A stretch of 64,000 nt of DNA from Providencia zhijiangensis. Lineage in GTDB: Bacteria; Pseudomonadota; Gammaproteobacteria; Enterobacterales; Enterobacteriaceae. The translations under genes were made by a program, and so were the position numbers. The notes below the pieces were generated by a model, which was given only the letters and a program-made list of their open reading frames with translations, was not told where the DNA came from and made no database searches. Location: contig NZ_CP135990.1 of the NCBI RefSeq assembly GCF_030315915.2, forward strand, positions 3,534,001 to 3,598,000, read 5' to 3'. Numbering within the stretch: the first letter of the stretch is position 1; each line of letters opens with the position of its first letter. Of this stretch, positions 61,006-64,000 are shown one piece after another.

Positions 61006-61104
61006 CTATTTCAGCCTTCGTCGTCCAAGTGCAGCCCCGCACGGTGGGATAATAATCACCACCACGCTAATAATTAGGCTAATCACTTGGATGAATTTGT
61101 TCAT
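61006..61104 (-). CDS. ilvL: ilv operon leader peptide IlvL
   Basis: 32-residue leader peptide on the ilvGMEDA transcript. The sequence contains ISLIISVVVIIIPPCGAALG, matching E. coli IlvL from the SVVVIIIPP stretch onward. It has seven Ile, four Val and three Leu, so a shortage of any of the three charged tRNAs stalls the ribosome and prevents the attenuator from forming. The end GRRRLK is longer and more basic than the GRGKA of E. coli. The attenuator follows 18 bases after the stop. Confidence 0.93.
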   Translation of the reverse strand: MNKFIQVISLIISVVVIIIPPCGAALGRRRLK

Positions 61105-61584
61105 GTGTTTAATCTTTTCAACTTTAATCGTTATCTTTATTAAAGAGTTATCATTTTAAAATTACTTTGACAACCCTTATTTATTTTTTTAATGATTAAG
61201 TTTTTTATCTCATTTAAATTCAATGAATTACAAAAAATTCAGACTAAACAACCATTAATAAAGTAAAAATCCAGCGATTAGCAATAATATTCACCCATGA
61301 TTCAGCTCAACTCTCTGCCTTTGATTTAGCGAAATGTACGCCATCATGCCTATCCAAAAAATTAACTTAACTTAATCAATTTGCTGTTGAAACTATTATT
61401 ATTCAAAAAATAAAATGAATGTAACTAGCTAAATTAAAGGCTTCAAAGCGCTTCGAAAAAAAATGAAACACCGTGCAATTAAACAATTTAATTATCGAGT
61501 CGCTTCGCAAATATCGGAATCTCAATAGGAAAATACGTCTAATCCATAACAGCATATTATGCTAGCCAATCAAGGAGATGATTT
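61105..61584. other. ilvL-comM divergent control region
   Basis: About 480 very AT-rich bases without a gene. TTGTCA at 61168-61173 (minus) with a 17-base spacer and a weak TAACTC -10 is a possible ilv promoter, about 40 bases before the ilvL start. I cannot place the comM promoter. Confidence 0.5.
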
Positions 61585-63111
61585 ATGACGTTAGCGATTG
61601 TTTACACTCGAGCATCTATTGGATTAGACGCTCCACTTGTCACTGTTGAAGCGCATATTAGTAATGGACTACCGGGGTTAACTTTAGTTGGGTTACCAGA
61701 AACGGCAGTTAAAGAAGCGCGAGATAGAGTACGGAGTGCTATGGTTAATAGCGGCTTTGAATATCCTGTAAAAAAGATGACGGTAAACTTAGCGCCAGCA
61801 GATTTACCGAAGGAAAGTGGTCGCTATGATTTAGCTATTGCGATTGCAATACTTGCTGCATCCGGACAAATTCCTGATCAATTATTAGAGCGCCATGAGT
61901 TTCTTGGTGAATTAGCGCTCTCCGGAGATATACGTTATGTCAATGGCGGGATCCCTGCCGCTCAAGCGGCAATAAGTCAAAATAGGCAATTAATTCTATC
62001 GAAAGATAATCAATATCAACTCAGTTTATTAGCTGATAGCAGCGTCAGTTTTGCCACATCTTTACTGGAACTTTGCCATTACTTGCATCAAAAAAGTACA
62101 CTATCGACTAATCAACAAGTTATTCAACATGCTGATCCCTCTGACTATGAAAACGATATTTGCGATATCATAGGCCAAGAGCAAGGAAAGCGAGCATTAG
62201 AAATCAGCGCAGCAGGTGGGCACAATTTATTATTGCTAGGTCCTCCCGGTACAGGTAAAACTATGTTAGCCCACCGGTTGATAACTTTACTGCCGTCCTT
62301 AACGCCTCAAGAAGCTCTAGAAGTCACAGCATTACATAGCCTTAGCCAAACCATGGAAACCATAGATAAGTGGCCTACACGACCATTTAGATGCCCTCAC
62401 CACAATACATCAATGACCGCTTTGATTGGTGGTGGTTCATTACCTAAGCCAGGAGAGATATCCCTCGCCCATCACGGTATATTATTTTTAGATGAATTAC
62501 CTGAATTCACACGCTCTGTATTAGACTCTTTACGAGAACCACTAGAATCTCATCAAATTATCATTTCAAGAGCAAAGGCTAAGGTGTGTTTCCCTGCTAA
62601 CTTCCAATTAATTGCAGCCCTTAACCCTAGCCCCACAGGACATTACCAAGGAGAAATGAGTCGTTCCTCTCCAGCAAAGGTACTACGTTACTTATCACGC
62701 GTTTCAGGGCCATTCTTAGATAGGTTTGATCTCTCTATTGAGATACCTTTACTCCCTCTAGGTACTTTAAGCCAGCAAACGCATCAAGGCGAAACTAGCA
62801 AACAAATTCGCTTACGAGTTATTGAAGCAAGAAACCAACAAATCAATCGAGCTGGTAAAATTAATAGTCAGCTAACCGCAAGTGAAACAACAAAAACCTG
62901 CCTACTGGCCACTGAAGATGCACTATTCTTAGAGAATGCACTTAATAAACTAGGGCTATCTATTCGTGCTTGGCACAGAATTCTTAGAGTTTCTAGAACA
63001 ATTGCAGATCTTAATTATTCATCGAATATACAACGGGAACATTTACTAGAGGCGCTAGGATATCGAGCAATGGATAAGTTATTGCTTCATTTGCAAAAAC
63101 AAGTAAGCTGA
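61585..63111 (+). CDS. comM: ComM/YifB branch-migration helicase
   Basis: 508-residue AAA+ protein of the YifB/ComM family. In Vibrio, ComM is a hexameric helicase that promotes branch migration in natural transformation; in other bacteria it has related recombination roles. The N-terminal Lon-protease-like fold (about 1-170, with PADLPKESGRYDLAIA) lacks the catalytic Lys-Ser dyad role of Lon. The Mg-chelatase-like AAA+ core follows: Walker A GPPGTGKT near 219-226 and Walker B GILFLDELPEF near 303. The C-terminal helical domain ends at 508. AAGGAG lies eight bases before the ATG. Confidence 0.93.
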   Translation: MTLAIVYTRASIGLDAPLVTVEAHISNGLPGLTLVGLPETAVKEARDRVRSAMVNSGFEYPVKKMTVNLAPADLPKESGRYDLAIAIAILAASGQIPDQLLERHEFLGELALSGDIRYVNGGIPAAQAAISQNRQLILSKDNQYQLSLLADSSVSFATSLLELCHYLHQKSTLSTNQQVIQHADPSDYENDICDIIGQEQGKRALEISAAGGHNLLLLGPPGTGKTMLAHRLITLLPSLTPQEALEVTALHSLSQTMETIDKWPTRPFRCPHHNTSMTALIGGGSLPKPGEISLAHHGILFLDELPEFTRSVLDSLREPLESHQIIISRAKAKVCFPANFQLIAALNPSPTGHYQGEMSRSSPAKVLRYLSRVSGPFLDRFDLSIEIPLLPLGTLSQQTHQGETSKQIRLRVIEARNQQINRAGKINSQLTASETTKTCLLATEDALFLENALNKLGLSIRAWHRILRVSRTIADLNYSSNIQREHLLEALGYRAMDKLLLHLQKQVS

Positions 63112-63153
63112 AGGAATTAAGGCAAAAGTTAATGATTAGACAGAAACAACAAA

Positions 63154-63178
63154 AGGGACCTAAGTCCCTATTTGTTTT
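63154..63178. terminator. comM terminator
   Basis: 6-bp stem AGGGAC / GTCCCT with a CTAA loop, followed by ATTTGTTTT. Preceded by an A-run, so it may also serve maoP on the other strand. Confidence 0.75.
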
Positions 63179-63208
63179 AATGCTTATACTGTTTTAATAC
63201 TAATGAAA

Positions 63209-63547
63209 TTAATCATCCGTATCGGTATAGTCTTCTGTTGGATCTATCTGTGGTTTACCACCTGATAGTGTATGGAAGCGCTTCGGACGATTAATTCTGC
63301 TAGAATATTTCACCCATACCTTTTCTTCAAGGGTTGTAGGTTCGCGCTCTCCACGGCAAACAGCGACGAATAATTTTTCTTCTTCTGTTTGCGCTGCGCG
63401 TTTTCCTGTATCAAGCTCATTGAAAGCTTGGCCATGACGTTCTAGCAACTGAGCTTCTTTGATGGTGAAATCACCATGACGAGAAAAGCCACGTGGGTAA
63501 TGTTTATTATCAAAAAAACGATTAGTCGTGATGAAGCTATCTGCCAT
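63209..63547 (-). CDS. maoP: Ori-macrodomain protein MaoP (YifE)
   Basis: 112-residue protein very close to E. coli YifE/MaoP across its length ([47 protein letters not shown]), ending in an acidic tail EDYTDTDD. In E. coli MaoP together with the nearby site maoS limits the Ter organiser MatP to its domain and helps structure the Ori macrodomain. From ATG 63547 the length equals the E. coli protein; the frame opens three codons earlier. The maoS site is expected in the gap towards hdfR, but I could not identify it with certainty. Confidence 0.92.
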   Translation of the reverse strand: MADSFITTNRFFDNKHYPRGFSRHGDFTIKEAQLLERHGQAFNELDTGKRAAQTEEEKLFVAVCRGEREPTTLEEKVWVKYSSRINRPKRFHTLSGGKPQIDPTEDYTDTDD

Positions 63548-63664
63548 CTGACACACTCCTAACTGATTACGGTCAACTCTATATGGCGCGGAGTATTAGA
63601 CAGCATTGACAATCTGTAAAACAAAACATTTAAATCATCACGACAAAAATTATTGGAGATACGT

Positions 63665-64000
63665 GTGGACAGCGAGTTATTAAGAACTTTTTTAGAAGTC
63701 AGTAGAACCAGACACTTCGGCAGAGCCGCAGAATCTCTCTACTTAACCCAGTCTGCCGTTAGCTTTCGTATCAGACAGTTAGAAACACAATTAGGCACAA
63801 GCCTATTCACACGACACCGTAATAATATTCGTTTAACTGCTGCTGGAGAACGTTTAGTTCCCTATGCTGAATCTCTAATGAATACATGGCTTCAAGCCAA
63901 AAAAGAGATCACACACGCATCCCAACATACAGAACTGTCTATTGGCGCAACGTCATCATTATGGGAAAGCTATCTCACTGGCTGGTTAGAGGTTCTATAT
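63665..64000 (+). CDS. hdfR: LysR regulator HdfR, cut by window edge
   Basis: The visible 112 residues begin with GTG ([40 protein letters not shown] in outline) and show the LysR helix-turn-helix at about 6-40, very close to E. coli HdfR. The frame runs open to the window end; about 170 C-terminal residues are missing. HdfR represses flhDC and thus flagella in E. coli. GGAG is seven bases before the GTG start, also GTG in E. coli. It is divergent from maoP, as expected. Confidence 0.93.
   Translation, partial: MDSELLRTFLEVSRTRHFGRAAESLYLTQSAVSFRIRQLETQLGTSLFTRHRNNIRLTAAGERLVPYAESLMNTWLQAKKEITHASQHTELSIGATSSLWESYLTGWLEVLY

Overview
The window is chromosomal DNA from an enterobacterium of the order Enterobacterales. 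It is most likely a Morganellaceae member close to Providencia; this is an inference from protein sequences, a fairly AT-rich base composition and gene order, and I could not run a search. Most of it follows the Escherichia coli order around 84-86 min: pldB-recQ, pldA, yigI, rarD, uvrD-yigB-xerC-yigA-dapF-lptM, cyaY, cyaA/hemCDXY, glmZ, the Arg-His-Leu-Pro tRNA operon, thrP, the enterobacterial common antigen (ECA) cluster, rho, trxA, rhlB, gppA, rep, ilvC/ilvY, ilvLGMEDA, comM (yifB), maoP and hdfR. Both ends cut genes (pldB and hdfR). Some E. coli neighbours are missing: rhtB/rhtC between recQ and pldB, corA/yigF/yigG between rarD and uvrD, and aslA/aslB beside glmZ.

Layout. (1) 1-5.3 kb: membrane-phospholipid enzymes, RecQ, a thioesterase and RarD. 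(2) 5.3-14 kb: an accessory segment where E. coli has corA. It holds a candidate structured leader RNA before an APC permease, a YtcJ-type amidohydrolase, an unlisted Hok/Sok-like type I toxin-antitoxin locus, the RtcB2-PrfH ribosome repair and rescue operon with a 14-codon leader ORF, a small acidic orphan, a prolyl-hydroxylase-like 2OG oxygenase and a coiled-coil orphan. (3) 14-20 kb: uvrD (with a LexA box) and the yigB-xerC-yigA-dapF-lptM string, then cyaY. (4) 20-29.3 kb: cyaA (UUG start, CRP site) divergent from hemCDXY, then the sRNA glmZ with a sigma-54 promoter and three GlrR-type sites, and four tRNA genes. (5) 29.4-44 kb: thrP and the twelve-gene ECA operon wecA to wecG. (6) 44-51.6 kb: rho, trxA, rhlB, gppA, rep. 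(7) 51.7-64 kb: branched-chain amino-acid genes, including an intact ilvG with the ilvL attenuator, then comM, maoP and the start of hdfR.

How it works together. The ECA genes make UDP-ManNAcA and dTDP-Fuc4NAc, assemble lipid III on undecaprenyl phosphate, flip it and polymerise it. The hem genes make uroporphyrinogen III. IlvG/M, C, D, E and A form the Ile/Val pathway under leader attenuation and IlvY control. The most unusual content is in the 5.3-14 kb segment. RtcB2-PrfH is a recently characterised system for rescuing and repairing ribosomes cut in the 16S decoding centre; here it lies beside a type I toxin locus and an oxygenase of the family that hydroxylates EF-Tu in Pseudomonas.
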